DNA of 64,000 nt, taken from Rhodobacter sp. Its GTDB lineage: Bacteria > Pseudomonadota > Alphaproteobacteria > Rhodobacterales > Rhodobacteraceae. Of the stretch, positions 52,727 to 60,509 are shown piece by piece. The stretch spans positions 953,501 to 1,017,500 of the forward strand of contig JACKKG010000001.1 in NCBI GenBank assembly GCA_020637515.1. The letters are read 5' to 3'. The translations under genes and the position numbers were made by a program. The notes under the pieces were generated by a model. That model was not told where the DNA came from. It saw only the letters and a list, made by a program, of their open reading frames with translations, and searched no databases. Position 1 is the first letter of the stretch, and each line of letters starts with the position of its first letter.

Positions 52727-54532
52727 TCAGTAAACCCGCGCCTTGGGCGCGATCTTTTTCAGCGAGATGCCGCCGTCCTCTTCCCGCGTCAGCGGATCCA
52801 GGACCACGGGGCGATAGTCGAGGCGCACGTCAGCCCCGGCGACCCACGACAGCGTGTGCTTGCGCCAGTTGGCATCGTCGCGGTTCGGATAATCCTCGTG
52901 CGCATGGGCGCCGCGCGATTCCTTGCGGGCCTCGGCGCCGACGATGGTCGCCATCGCGCAGGGCATGAGGTTTTCCAGCTCCAGCGTTTCCATCAGGTCG
53001 CTGTTCCAGATCATCGAGCGGTCCGTCACCTTGATGTCCGACAGTTTGCCGGCGACGGCCTTCATCTTCTCGACCCCTTCGGCCAGCGACTTGTCGGTGC
53101 GGAAGACGGCGGCGTCGGCCTGCATGGTCTTCTGCATCTCCAGCCGCAATTCGGCGGTCGGCGTGCCACCCGAGGCATGGCGCAGCCGGTCGAAGCGGTC
53201 CAGCGCGGCCTCGACCGCGGCCTTGGACGAGTCGCGGTTGGCGGCGGCGGGGTCGATGATCTCGCCGGCGCGGATCGCCGCGGCGCGGCCGAACACCACA
53301 AGGTCGATCAGACTGTTCGACCCCAGCCGGTTCGCCCCGTGCACGCTGGCGCAGGCGGCCTCGCCCACGGCCATCAGGCCGGGCGCGGTGCGGGTCGGGT
53401 TCTGGCCGTCGGCGTTCAGCACCTCGCCCCAGTAGTTGGTCGGAATGCCGCCCATGTTGTAGTGCACGGTCGGCAGCACCGGGATCGGTTCCTTGGTCAC
53501 GTCCACCCCGGCGAAAATGCGCGCGGATTCGGAAATCCCCGGCAGGCGCAGGTGCAGCGTTTCCGGCGGCAGGTGGTTCAGGTGCAGATGGATGTGATCC
53601 TTGTTCGGACCGACACCGCGACCCTCGCGGATCTCCATCGTCATGCAGCGCGAAACCACGTCGCGGCTGGCGAGGTCCTTGTAGGTCGGCGCATAGCGTT
53701 CCATGAACCGCTCGCCTTCCGAGTTGGTCAGATACCCGCCTTCGCCGCGCGCGCCCTCGGTGATGAGGCAGCCGGCGCCGTAGATCCCGGTGGGGTGAAA
53801 CTGCACGAATTCCATGTCCTGGAGCGGCAGGCCGGCGCGGGCGATCATGCCGTTGCCGTCGCCGGTGCAGGTATGCGCCGAGGTCGCGCTGAAGAACGCG
53901 CGGCCATAACCGCCGGTGGCCAGCACCACGGTCTTGGCATTGAACTGGTGCAGCGTGCCGTCATCCAGTTTCCACGCCAGCACGCCGGTGCATTCACCGT
54001 CGTCCGTCATCAGCAGGTCGGTGGCGAAATACTCGATGTAGAACTGCGCCTTTTCCTTCAGCGAGCGGCCATAGAGCGTGTGCAGCATGGCGTGGCCGGT
54101 GCGGTCGGCGGCGGCGCAGGTGCGCTGCACGGGCGGGCCCTCGCCGAACTCGGTGGTATGGCCGCCGAACGGGCGTTGATAGATCTTGCCCTCTTCGGTG
54201 CGCGAGAAGGGCACGCCGTAGTGCTCCAGCTCATAGACCGCGGCGGGGGCAGAGCGCGCCAGGTATTCCATCGCGTCCGTGTCGCCCAGCCAGTCCGAGC
54301 CCTTGACGGTGTCATACATGTGCCACTGCCAGCTGTCGGGGCCCATGTTGCCCAGGCTGGCGGCAATGCCGCCCTGCGCCGCGACAGTGTGCGAGCGGGT
54401 CGGGAACACCTTGGTGATGCAGGCGGTCTTCAGGCCCTGTTCGGCCATGCCCAGCGTCGCGCGCAGACCAGCGCCGCCAGCCCCGACCACGACCACGTCA
54501 TAGGTGTGTTGTTCGATTTGATAAGCAGACAT
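52727..54532 (-). CDS. sdhA: succinate dehydrogenase flavoprotein subunit
   Basis: Oxidises succinate to fumarate with covalently bound FAD. The 601-residue protein has VVVGAGGAGLRA, the FAD-linking His in RSHTVAAQGGIAASLGNM, the active-site FHPTGIYGAGCLITEGARGEGG, HGANRLGSNSLIDLVVFGRAAA and the C-terminal LDYRPVV. It is full length and lies 11 nt after sdhD. Confidence 0.98.
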   Translation of the reverse strand: MSAYQIEQHTYDVVVVGAGGAGLRATLGMAEQGLKTACITKVFPTRSHTVAAQGGIAASLGNMGPDSWQWHMYDTVKGSDWLGDTDAMEYLARSAPAAVYELEHYGVPFSRTEEGKIYQRPFGGHTTEFGEGPPVQRTCAAADRTGHAMLHTLYGRSLKEKAQFYIEYFATDLLMTDDGECTGVLAWKLDDGTLHQFNAKTVVLATGGYGRAFFSATSAHTCTGDGNGMIARAGLPLQDMEFVQFHPTGIYGAGCLITEGARGEGGYLTNSEGERFMERYAPTYKDLASRDVVSRCMTMEIREGRGVGPNKDHIHLHLNHLPPETLHLRLPGISESARIFAGVDVTKEPIPVLPTVHYNMGGIPTNYWGEVLNADGQNPTRTAPGLMAVGEAACASVHGANRLGSNSLIDLVVFGRAAAIRAGEIIDPAAANRDSSKAAVEAALDRFDRLRHASGGTPTAELRLEMQKTMQADAAVFRTDKSLAEGVEKMKAVAGKLSDIKVTDRSMIWNSDLMETLELENLMPCAMATIVGAEARKESRGAHAHEDYPNRDDANWRKHTLSWVAGADVRLDYRPVVLDPLTREEDGGISLKKIAPKARVY

Positions 54533-54543
54533 TCGGTCGGTCC

Positions 54544-54921
54544 TCAGGCGCGGAACAGGATGGTGGCGACGGCCAGGACGCCGCAGACGGCCAGCGTCGC
54601 GCTGAACAGCTTGGTCAGGATCACCAGCACCAGCCGCGCGCCGCCGTCGAGGTAGTCCTCGATCACCACCTGCATCCCGATGGCAAAGTGCCAGCAGGCG
54701 ACGGCGATGAACAGGATGGCGGTGACGGCGTTGCCGAACTGGCCATAGGTGGCGATCAGCGCCTCATGGCCGCCGCCCAGGGCGCGACCGAAAGGGATCA
54801 GGAACAGGATCGTCAGCGGCACCAGCGCGATCGAGGTCAGGCGCTGCATCCAGAAGTGATGCACGCCCTCGTTGGCGCGGCCCAGCCCGGCGACGGCGTT
54901 ATAGTCGGTCTTGTAGCTCAT
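54544..54921 (-). CDS. sdhD: succinate dehydrogenase membrane anchor subunit SdhD
   Basis: A 125-residue membrane anchor with three hydrophobic helices (LTSIALVPLTILFLIPFGRAL, NAVTAILFIAVACWHFAIGMQVVI, TLAVCGVLAVATILF). It contains the conserved HFWMQRLTSIALVPL and HFAIGMQVVIEDY stretches that provide a heme ligand and the quinone pocket. GGAGGG precedes the ATG. It lies between sdhC and sdhA. Confidence 0.94.
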   Translation of the reverse strand: MSYKTDYNAVAGLGRANEGVHHFWMQRLTSIALVPLTILFLIPFGRALGGGHEALIATYGQFGNAVTAILFIAVACWHFAIGMQVVIEDYLDGGARLVLVILTKLFSATLAVCGVLAVATILFRA

Positions 54922-54932
54922 GGCGCCCTCCG

Positions 54933-55316
54933 TCAGACCAGCATCAGCGTGAGAACGGTCAGCACCACCGAGGCGCCGATCACATACCAGTTCGACCGGG
55001 CCACCACGGGCAGATCGAAGCCCTTGCCCAAATCAAAGAAGAAATGGCGGATGCCGTTCGCGAAATGGAACCACAGCGCCCAGAGCGAGCCGATCAGCAC
55101 CAGCTTGCCGAACCACGAGGTCAGCAGCCCGTCGGCGACGGCGAAATACCCGGGCGAATAGGCGCCGGCGACGAACCACCAGATCACCAGGATGCCGCCG
55201 GCCATCATGCCGACGCCGGTGATCCGGGTCATGATCGAAATCTTCGCGACCAGTGGCAGGCGATAGATTTGCAGGTGCGGGGAAAGCGGCCGATTGCCCC
55301 GGTTCACGTCAGCCAT
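54933..55316 (-). CDS. sdhC: succinate dehydrogenase cytochrome b556 subunit SdhC
   Basis: A 127-residue membrane subunit that binds heme b and ubiquinone with SdhD. It has the family signatures RPLSPHLQIYRLP and HFANGIRHFFFDLGKG (heme His) and three hydrophobic segments. The ATG at 55316 was chosen over an upstream in-frame ATG because the family begins ADVNRGNRPLSPH. It heads the operon; the noncoding region upstream contains two identical palindromic boxes. Confidence 0.95.
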   Translation of the reverse strand: MADVNRGNRPLSPHLQIYRLPLVAKISIMTRITGVGMMAGGILVIWWFVAGAYSPGYFAVADGLLTSWFGKLVLIGSLWALWFHFANGIRHFFFDLGKGFDLPVVARSNWYVIGASVVLTVLTLMLV

Positions 55317-55916
55317 GATGGGTCCCTCTCTCTTGGCGCGCCCGGCCCCGGGAACGAACCTCCGAGGTCGGCTGGCTTTGCCGTTTGCATACCGCATTTT
55401 TCCGGCAAGTCACGCGTCCAATCGCGAAAAACCGGGCGACATTCGCGGGAATTCGACGAAAATCCGCAAATGTGATCACGCATTCCGGCACTGTGATCAC
55501 AAGATTGCGCTCTCGCCCGCCCGCGGCGCGTTTCCCCCATTCCGCCCGTGACCCGGTGGTGGGCGGGGCCACCCGCGACATCGGGCGGACCCCTGTGGAA
55601 CAAAGCCGATCCGTCCCGTATCGACCGACTCGCAAGCGCCCAGGCGGTGCCGCATCAAGACTGCGTGACCTTGCCGCCTGGATCGAAAATCAGGGGCGAA
55701 AGCCGGCATTCCGAGCGGATTTTTGCCAATTTATCGCGCTTGAGGGGCAATTTCCAAGGCAACCGCGCCTTGCCGTTGCACACTTGCCGCAATGAGGCGC
55801 GAATATCGACAAAATGAGATGGCGGCGTTGACACTTTTGCCGGAGCGGTGGCACTAAAGGGCGAAATGCGAGCATCGGTCGCAAACGTGGCCAGTTACGG
55901 ACAGGAAGACAGGCTA
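55317..55916. other. 600-bp intergenic region between sdhC and a divergent exported-protein gene
   Basis: This is the longest stretch without a credible gene in the window. ORFs here have poor composition and no ribosome sites. It holds the paired TGTGATCAC boxes (55471-55501), a loose GC hairpin (CCGCCC/GGGCGG around 55543-55565), and a TTGACA box at 55828-55833 with only a weak -10 facing the exported-protein gene. The 55680-55900 segment is noticeably more AT-rich. Confidence 0.6.
55471..55501. promoter_or_regulatory. paired palindromic boxes TGTGATCAC upstream of sdhC
   Basis: TGTGATCACG (55471-55480) and TGTGATCACA (55492-55501) are each palindromic and lie 21 bp apart centre to centre, two helical turns, so a regulator could bind both on one face. 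They are 155-185 bp upstream of the sdhC start. Confidence 0.6.
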
Positions 55917-56636
55917 ATGAAACATATTTTCCTTGCAACTGCCGCGGCGATCGCGCTGGGCGCGCCGGCTGCGACTGCGCAGACCATCGGCATGGCGGGC
56001 ATTCCCTCGGGCTTTGGCGTTGCGGGCAACGTGGTGGCGCTCGGCTTCTCGGGGAGCTACAGCCAGCAACTGCGCGGCGTGGCGCCGAACCAGACCCATT
56101 GGGACGCCGCGACCTCGGCGACCTTCGGGTTCGGAAACCCGGTGTCGGGCGTGGGTGTCGAAGTCGGCATCAACCTGACGTCGTTCCGCCGCTTCGGCCA
56201 GTCGGGCCATCTGTCGGTGGGCGTGCACCGCATGTTCCAGGCCAATGATCGCGGCGTGTTCTCGGCGGCTCTGCGCGCCGACTACCTGGGCGCCTGGGGC
56301 GACATCAAGACGTATAACCCGGCCTACTCGTTGATCGGCAGCTACGCGACCAGCGTCGGTTCGCGCCTGGCCATGTTCTCGGCGGGTGTCGGCACCGGCT
56401 GGGGCCAGAACGGTTCGGACCGCACCACGCGGGGCGCCGTCGGTTTTGGCATCGGCCTGAACGGCCAGTGGGCCGCCAGCGTCGGCTACGTCGGCCAGGA
56501 ATCGGTCATCGGTGCCGTGTGGCAGCCGCCGGCGCTGAACGGCGCCTCGGTCGCCTTCTCGATCCGCAACATCGAGGATTCGGGCAACGCCACCTTTGCG
56601 GTCGATATCGGCCGGGCCTTTGCGCTGATGCGCTGA
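55917..56636 (+). CDS. exported protein, probably a small outer-membrane beta-barrel
   Basis: A 239-residue precursor. The signal peptide (KHIFLATAAAIALGAPAATAQ) is followed by alternating glycine/aromatic beta strands throughout (VALGFSGSYSQQL, ATFGFGNPVSGVGVEVGINL, GAVGFGIGLNGQWAASVGYVGQ) and a C terminus rich in strand-like sequence. That fits an eight- to ten-stranded barrel, though it does not end in the usual aromatic residue. No cysteines are seen. I do not recognise a family. The ATG at 55917 is chosen for its signal peptide; an in-frame extension upstream lacks one. Confidence 0.75.
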   Translation: MKHIFLATAAAIALGAPAATAQTIGMAGIPSGFGVAGNVVALGFSGSYSQQLRGVAPNQTHWDAATSATFGFGNPVSGVGVEVGINLTSFRRFGQSGHLSVGVHRMFQANDRGVFSAALRADYLGAWGDIKTYNPAYSLIGSYATSVGSRLAMFSAGVGTGWGQNGSDRTTRGAVGFGIGLNGQWAASVGYVGQESVIGAVWQPPALNGASVAFSIRNIEDSGNATFAVDIGRAFALMR

Positions 56637-56681
56637 TGTGACCTGGCGGAGGCAGGACCAACTGCCTTCGCATCCGCTTGG

Positions 56682-56699
56682 CGGGGTCTGCTGACCCCG
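56682..56699 (+). terminator. short hairpin after the barrel-protein gene
   Basis: CGGGGTC-TGCT-GACCCCG followed by TTG, 45 nt after the stop. The stem is good and the tail weak. Confidence 0.55.
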
Positions 56700-56851
56700 T
56701 TGCCCACAGTCGGCGGATCCGCAAAGACGATGCCGGCGACCGGGACCAAGGCAAACGCAGAGTTGCCATGCGGGACAGAGTTTTCTCATCGCCGTGCGCC
56801 TGACCGGGCCGCAACGGTAACGCAACCAGAATTCAGATACGAGGTATCGCC

Positions 56852-57067
56852 ATGAAAACCCTTCTTCTGACCGCCGCCGCCGCCCTGGCGCTGACCGCCG
56901 CTTCGGCCGCCGTCGCCGCGACCGGCCCCGGCTCGCCCTCGCCGACCCCGCCCGGAACGTCGCCGGTTCCGGTGCCCACGTCCTTGAGCGGCAACTTCAC
57001 GCCCGGATCGTTTGTCACGATCACCCTCGTCGGCGGCCACTATGTGTTCAGCTTCGGTCCCAACTGA
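56852..57067 (+). CDS. small exported proline-rich peptide of unknown function
   Basis: A 71-residue precursor with a textbook signal peptide (KTLLLTAAAALALTAASAAVA). The ~49-residue mature peptide is a Pro/Ser/Gly-rich segment (GPGSPSPTPPGTSPVPVPTS) followed by a hydrophobic beta-like tail (FVTITLVGGHYVFSFG). GAGG lies 8 nt before the ATG. It is downstream of the barrel-protein gene in the same orientation, but 215 bp away and behind a hairpin. I know of no family for it. Confidence 0.65.
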   Translation: MKTLLLTAAAALALTAASAAVAATGPGSPSPTPPGTSPVPVPTSLSGNFTPGSFVTITLVGGHYVFSFGPN

Positions 57068-57195
57068 CACGGGCACGCTGAAGATCGTCTCGACTGAAAC
57101 GGGCGGCACCGACAGGGCCGCCCGTTTTCGTTTCTCGGCATTCCGGTGACCGGCCCGGCCGCGCGCGGCCACAGGGCCTGGGCAGGGCGCGCCTG

Positions 57196-58221
57196 TCAGA
57201 CGGGGATCAGCGCCCAATAGTCCAGATCCAGCAACACCTCGGGCCGGTATTTCCCGTCCTCGCCGCGCAGATCCGTGCCGTTGCCACTGGTTGCAACCAA
57301 CCGCAGGCGAAGGGCGCCGACGCCGGGCGCCGCGGTTTCGGCCTTGTCCAGAACCTGAGACCATGCCCGGACCGTCATGCCGCTGAAACACGGATTGGCG
57401 TGCGCGCCGCCGTTGATGGCGACCATCATCTGGGCATTCGCCAGCCCGTTGAAGCTGAGCGCCCGCGCCAGGCTGATGACGTGTCCGCCATAGATCAGCC
57501 GCCGCCCGTCAGGCCGGAAGGTGGCGTCGAAATGCACCTTGGCGGTGTTTTGCCAAAGGCGGGTCGCCAGCATGTGTTCCGCTTCCTCGACGGTGACGCC
57601 ATCGACGTGTTCGATGACCTCGCCCACCGCGTAATCGCCCAGCCGATAGGTTTCGCCGGCAAGGTCGGTGTCGTAACGGTCGAATCGCAACCCCGGGGGC
57701 ACCACCAGGTCCGCAGCCGCGACCGCTTTTGCCAGTTCCGGAACCACGGCCACGGGCGCGGGCGCCTCGGGATCGCGTTTGCGCACCATCACCCAGCGCA
57801 CATAGGACAGCACCGGTTCATCGTGCTGGTTGCGGCCCGTGGTGCGGACATAAACGACCCCTGACGTGCCGTTCGAATTCTCTTTCAGCCCGATCACTTC
57901 CGAGACCGAGGACAGCGTGTCGCCCGGATAGACCGGCGCCAGGAATCGCCCCTCGGCATAGCCCAGGTTGGCGACGGCGTTCAGGCTGATGTCTGGCACG
58001 GTCTTGCCGAACACCGTATGAAAGACGATCAGATCGTCCAGCGGGCTTTGCGGCAGGCCGCAGTCCCGCGCGAACGCGTCCGAGGAATAGAGCGCGCCGC
58101 GCGCCGGATACAGCGCGTGATACAGCGCCCGCTCGCCGCCCGACAGCGTGCGTGGCACCGCGTGGCGGATCACCTGGCCGACGGTATAGTCCTCGAAAAA
58201 CCGGCCGGAATTCGTCTTCAT
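57196..58221 (-). CDS. mch: mesaconyl-CoA hydratase (MaoC family)
   Basis: Hydrates mesaconyl-C1-CoA to beta-methylmalyl-CoA in the ethylmalonyl-CoA pathway. The 341-residue protein is a fused double hot-dog (MaoC) enzyme: the first domain opens RFFEDYTVGQVIRHAVPRT, the second carries RLIYGGHVISLARALSFNGL. Length and motifs match Rhodobacter Mch. It is the last gene of a run mcl2-nnrU-DUF1737-mch, and Rhodobacter sphaeroides has mcl2 and mch close together in the same way. The other pathway genes (ccr, ecm, mcd) are not in the window. Confidence 0.9.
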   Translation of the reverse strand: MKTNSGRFFEDYTVGQVIRHAVPRTLSGGERALYHALYPARGALYSSDAFARDCGLPQSPLDDLIVFHTVFGKTVPDISLNAVANLGYAEGRFLAPVYPGDTLSSVSEVIGLKENSNGTSGVVYVRTTGRNQHDEPVLSYVRWVMVRKRDPEAPAPVAVVPELAKAVAAADLVVPPGLRFDRYDTDLAGETYRLGDYAVGEVIEHVDGVTVEEAEHMLATRLWQNTAKVHFDATFRPDGRRLIYGGHVISLARALSFNGLANAQMMVAINGGAHANPCFSGMTVRAWSQVLDKAETAAPGVGALRLRLVATSGNGTDLRGEDGKYRPEVLLDLDYWALIPV

Positions 58222-58277
58222 GATGGTCTCACGCCCGGGGGCGCCCCTTCAATTTGCGGGAAACAGGTGGTGGCCGG

Positions 58278-58481
58278 TCACTGCTCGCCCAGCTTGATTT
58301 CGGGTGTGTAGGTGCCCGGCGCGTCCTTGACCACGGCCTGGGCGCAGCGCATCACGCCGCGCCCCGCGTCGAACGCATACGAAGGCGAGCCGTGCAGCTC
58401 CCACCCCTTGTTCAGGGCCGCCGTCACCTTGTGGCAAAAGGCCGAGGTGTCGTCCTCGGTCAGCAGTCGATACAGTTTCAT
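58278..58481 (-). CDS. DUF1737-type small protein
   Basis: A 67-residue protein with KLYRLLTEDDTSAFCHKVTAALNKGWELHGSPSYAFDA, the compact alpha/beta pattern of DUF1737 (function unknown). Its C-terminal part mentions no known motif. It starts 4 nt after the nnrU stop and lies 56 nt before mch, so it is embedded in the ethylmalonyl-CoA operon. Confidence 0.85.
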   Translation of the reverse strand: MKLYRLLTEDDTSAFCHKVTAALNKGWELHGSPSYAFDAGRGVMRCAQAVVKDAPGTYTPEIKLGEQ

Positions 58482-58485
58482 CGCG

Positions 58486-59040
58486 TCACCCGAATGGATT
58501 GTAGCCCAGCCATTTGTGAATCATGCCGACCGCGCCCATGACCACGACCGCGCCGATGACGGCGGCGATCTCCTTGCTGACGACGGTGGGCGTCTCGGGC
58601 TTGTCCCAATAGGGCGCGTCGCGGTTGATCAGATAGACCGAGACCTGAGCCCAGACCAGCAACCCGCCGAACAGGATCAACGAGGCCAGGTCGCCGTTCA
58701 CCAGAAGATGCGCGATCGCCCACAGGCGCACGCCCCAAAGCTGCGGGTGCCGCACATACCGCGTCGCGGCGGTTTTCATGCCCGAGGCAGCGAACAGATA
58801 AAAGGCCAGCAACACCAACAGATTGTTCAGGTGGCGCAGCCCGCCGTCCACCGGCCAGACCGGATCGACCGGGGCCCAACGATAACCCAGCACCATCGCC
58901 ACGATGCCGGCCACCGACAGCAGCGTCACCAGGCCCTTGCCCGAGTCGCCAGCGGATTGCCGGCTGGCCGGTGCAAGGCGTTTCCACCAGTGACTGCCGG
59001 ACCACAACACCAGACCCAAAACGAGCAGCGCGTATCCCAT
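58486..59040 (-). CDS. NnrU family integral membrane protein
   Basis: A 184-residue membrane protein with five to six hydrophobic segments (YALLVLGLVLWSGSHWW, GLVTLLSVAGIVAMVLGY, LLVLLAFYLF, IAAVIGAVVVMGAVGMIH). The NnrU hallmarks TRYVRHPQLWGVRLWAIAHLLVNGDLASLILFGG are complete. The family is named from a denitrification locus but is distant kin of isoprenylcysteine methyltransferases and zeta-carotene isomerase; its role here is unknown. Its ATG overlaps the mcl2 stop (TAATG), so it is translationally coupled. Confidence 0.88.
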   Translation of the reverse strand: MGYALLVLGLVLWSGSHWWKRLAPASRQSAGDSGKGLVTLLSVAGIVAMVLGYRWAPVDPVWPVDGGLRHLNNLLVLLAFYLFAASGMKTAATRYVRHPQLWGVRLWAIAHLLVNGDLASLILFGGLLVWAQVSVYLINRDAPYWDKPETPTVVSKEIAAVIGAVVVMGAVGMIHKWLGYNPFG

Positions 59041-59915
59041 TATCCCAGAGCCTTCTGCAATTGTGCGATCGCCTCGGCGCGGGCCAGAACCTGCCGGGCC
59101 GTGACAATATGCAGATTCTCGACGATCTTGCCATCCACCACGGCCACACCCAGGCCCTTTGCCGTCGCCTCGTCAAAGGCGGCGATCTGCCGGCGCGCCA
59201 GGTCGATGGCCTGGGCGTCGGGGGCAAAGACGGTGTTGGCGATGTCCAGTTGCGCCGGGTGGATCAGCGTCTTGCCGTCAAAGCCCAGGTCGCGCCCCTG
59301 TTCGCATTCGGCGCGCAGCCCCGCATCGTCCTTGAAGGCGTTGTAGACGCCATCGACGGCGACGATACCCGCGGCCCGGGCCGCCAGCAGGCAGGATTGC
59401 AGCGCGAATTGCAGCGGCAGACGGTCGGCGCGGAAGCGGCAGTTCAGTTCCTTCGCCAGGTCGTTCGTGCCCATGACGAAGCCCGCCATGCGTGGCGCCT
59501 TGGCGATGCTGGCGGCGTTCTGGATGCCATCGGGCGTTTCCATCATCGCCCAGATGGTGGTGTTCGCGGTCTCGGCGCGGGCGTCCAGCCGGTTCGCCAG
59601 GGCCTGGATGTCGGCCACGCTGTTGACCTTGGGCAGCAGCACCGCCTCGGGTTTCGCCAGCGAGAGAACCTCGAGGTCGAGCGCGCCCCAGTCGGTATCA
59701 AAGCCGTTGATCCGCACCAGCTTTGCGCGGGGGCCATAGTCGGCCGCGGCCAGCGTGTTGGCCAGAAGTTCGCGCGCGTTGGCTTTCTCGTCGATGGCGA
59801 CGGCGTCCTCCAGATCGAAGATGATCGCATCGGCGGCCAGTGAGCGGGCCTTGTCCAGCGCCCGCTCCTTGGAGCCGGGGATATACAGGACGGAACGGAA
59901 CGGGCGGCTGTCCAT
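59040..59915 (-). CDS. mcl2: (3S)-malyl-CoA thioesterase (Mcl2, HpcH/HpaI family)
   Basis: In Rhodobacter, hydrolyses malyl-CoA to malate after glyoxylate and acetyl-CoA condense, completing a two-step malate synthase. The 291-residue CitE-like protein has LYIPGSKERALDKARSL, IIFDLEDAVAIDEK (Mg site), MMETPDGIQNA and MGTNDLAKEL. It is shorter than the lyase Mcl1 (about 318), and its linkage to mch supports Mcl2, although a lyase cannot be excluded on sequence alone. It heads the operon. Confidence 0.82.
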   Translation of the reverse strand: MDSRPFRSVLYIPGSKERALDKARSLAADAIIFDLEDAVAIDEKANARELLANTLAAADYGPRAKLVRINGFDTDWGALDLEVLSLAKPEAVLLPKVNSVADIQALANRLDARAETANTTIWAMMETPDGIQNAASIAKAPRMAGFVMGTNDLAKELNCRFRADRLPLQFALQSCLLAARAAGIVAVDGVYNAFKDDAGLRAECEQGRDLGFDGKTLIHPAQLDIANTVFAPDAQAIDLARRQIAAFDEATAKGLGVAVVDGKIVENLHIVTARQVLARAEAIAQLQKALG

Positions 59916-59984
59916 GATTCTCTCTCGTGAAACAAAGTTGCGCGCAGAGCATCAAACGCAGTCACAAATGGCAAGTCTTAATTT

Positions 59985-59997
59985 TCTGCATCGCAGA
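59985..59997. promoter_or_regulatory. inverted repeat TCTGC-ATC-GCAGA upstream of mcl2
   Basis: A perfect 5-3-5 inverted repeat lies 70-82 bp upstream of the mcl2 start codon, in a relatively AT-rich leader. It is a candidate operator; the regulator is unknown. Confidence 0.4.
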
Positions 59998-60071
59998 GAG
60001 AACGCCGTGTTCGCGCGGTCTTTGCCGTGTCTTGTGCAGACTGAGGGCCCCTGTCCAGGAAAGGTCCCGCC

Positions 60072-60374
60072 ATGCTGCGCGCGCTTCTGTCCGCCACCCT
60101 CGCCCTACTGTCGTTCGGCACGCCGGGCGCCGCCCAGACCCTGCCCTGCGCCGCGCGCGAGCGGCTTCTGGCCTTTGTCATCGACGAGCGCGGCCAGACG
60201 CGCCTGGCCAGCGGCGAGGCCGCGCAGGGCGCCACGATCGAACTGTTCGCCGGCGACTCGGGCGAGTGGACACTGCTTCTTTCGCTGCCCGACGGCCGGT
60301 CCTGCCTGCTGGCCAACGGGCGCCATTTCGTCGCGACCGGGGGGCTGCAACCCGCGCGGGGCAACCCGGCCTAG
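60072..60374 (+). CDS. small exported protein of unknown function
   Basis: A 100-residue precursor with a signal peptide (LRALLSATLALLSFGTPGAAQ) and a ~79-residue mature domain with two cysteines (in LPCAARER and RSCLLANG) able to form one disulfide. The mature part looks beta-rich (ATIELFAGDSGEWTLLLSLPDGRSC). AGGAAAGG precedes the ATG. It lies upstream of mdh in the same orientation, 135 bp away. I do not recognise a named family with confidence. Confidence 0.72.
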   Translation: MLRALLSATLALLSFGTPGAAQTLPCAARERLLAFVIDERGQTRLASGEAAQGATIELFAGDSGEWTLLLSLPDGRSCLLANGRHFVATGGLQPARGNPA

Positions 60375-60509
60375 GGCTGGCCCACCGGATGCGACGCTGG
60401 CAGCGATAACAGCGTCACAATCCGGGGTGCTGCGCTGCCGCGAGGCTTGCGCGGACCCCGGCGAGGGCTTAGGCAGGACGCGAAACAGCAACCTGACCGG
60501 AGACTTCCC

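Noticed and set aside
52718..54655. A 645-codon open frame antisense to sdhA
   Set aside because: It is the same kind of shadow; sdhA motifs on the minus strand are complete.
55385..55795. ORFs on both strands within the sdhC upstream region
   Set aside because: There are no ribosome sites, the composition is poor, and the operator-like repeats lie inside the frames.
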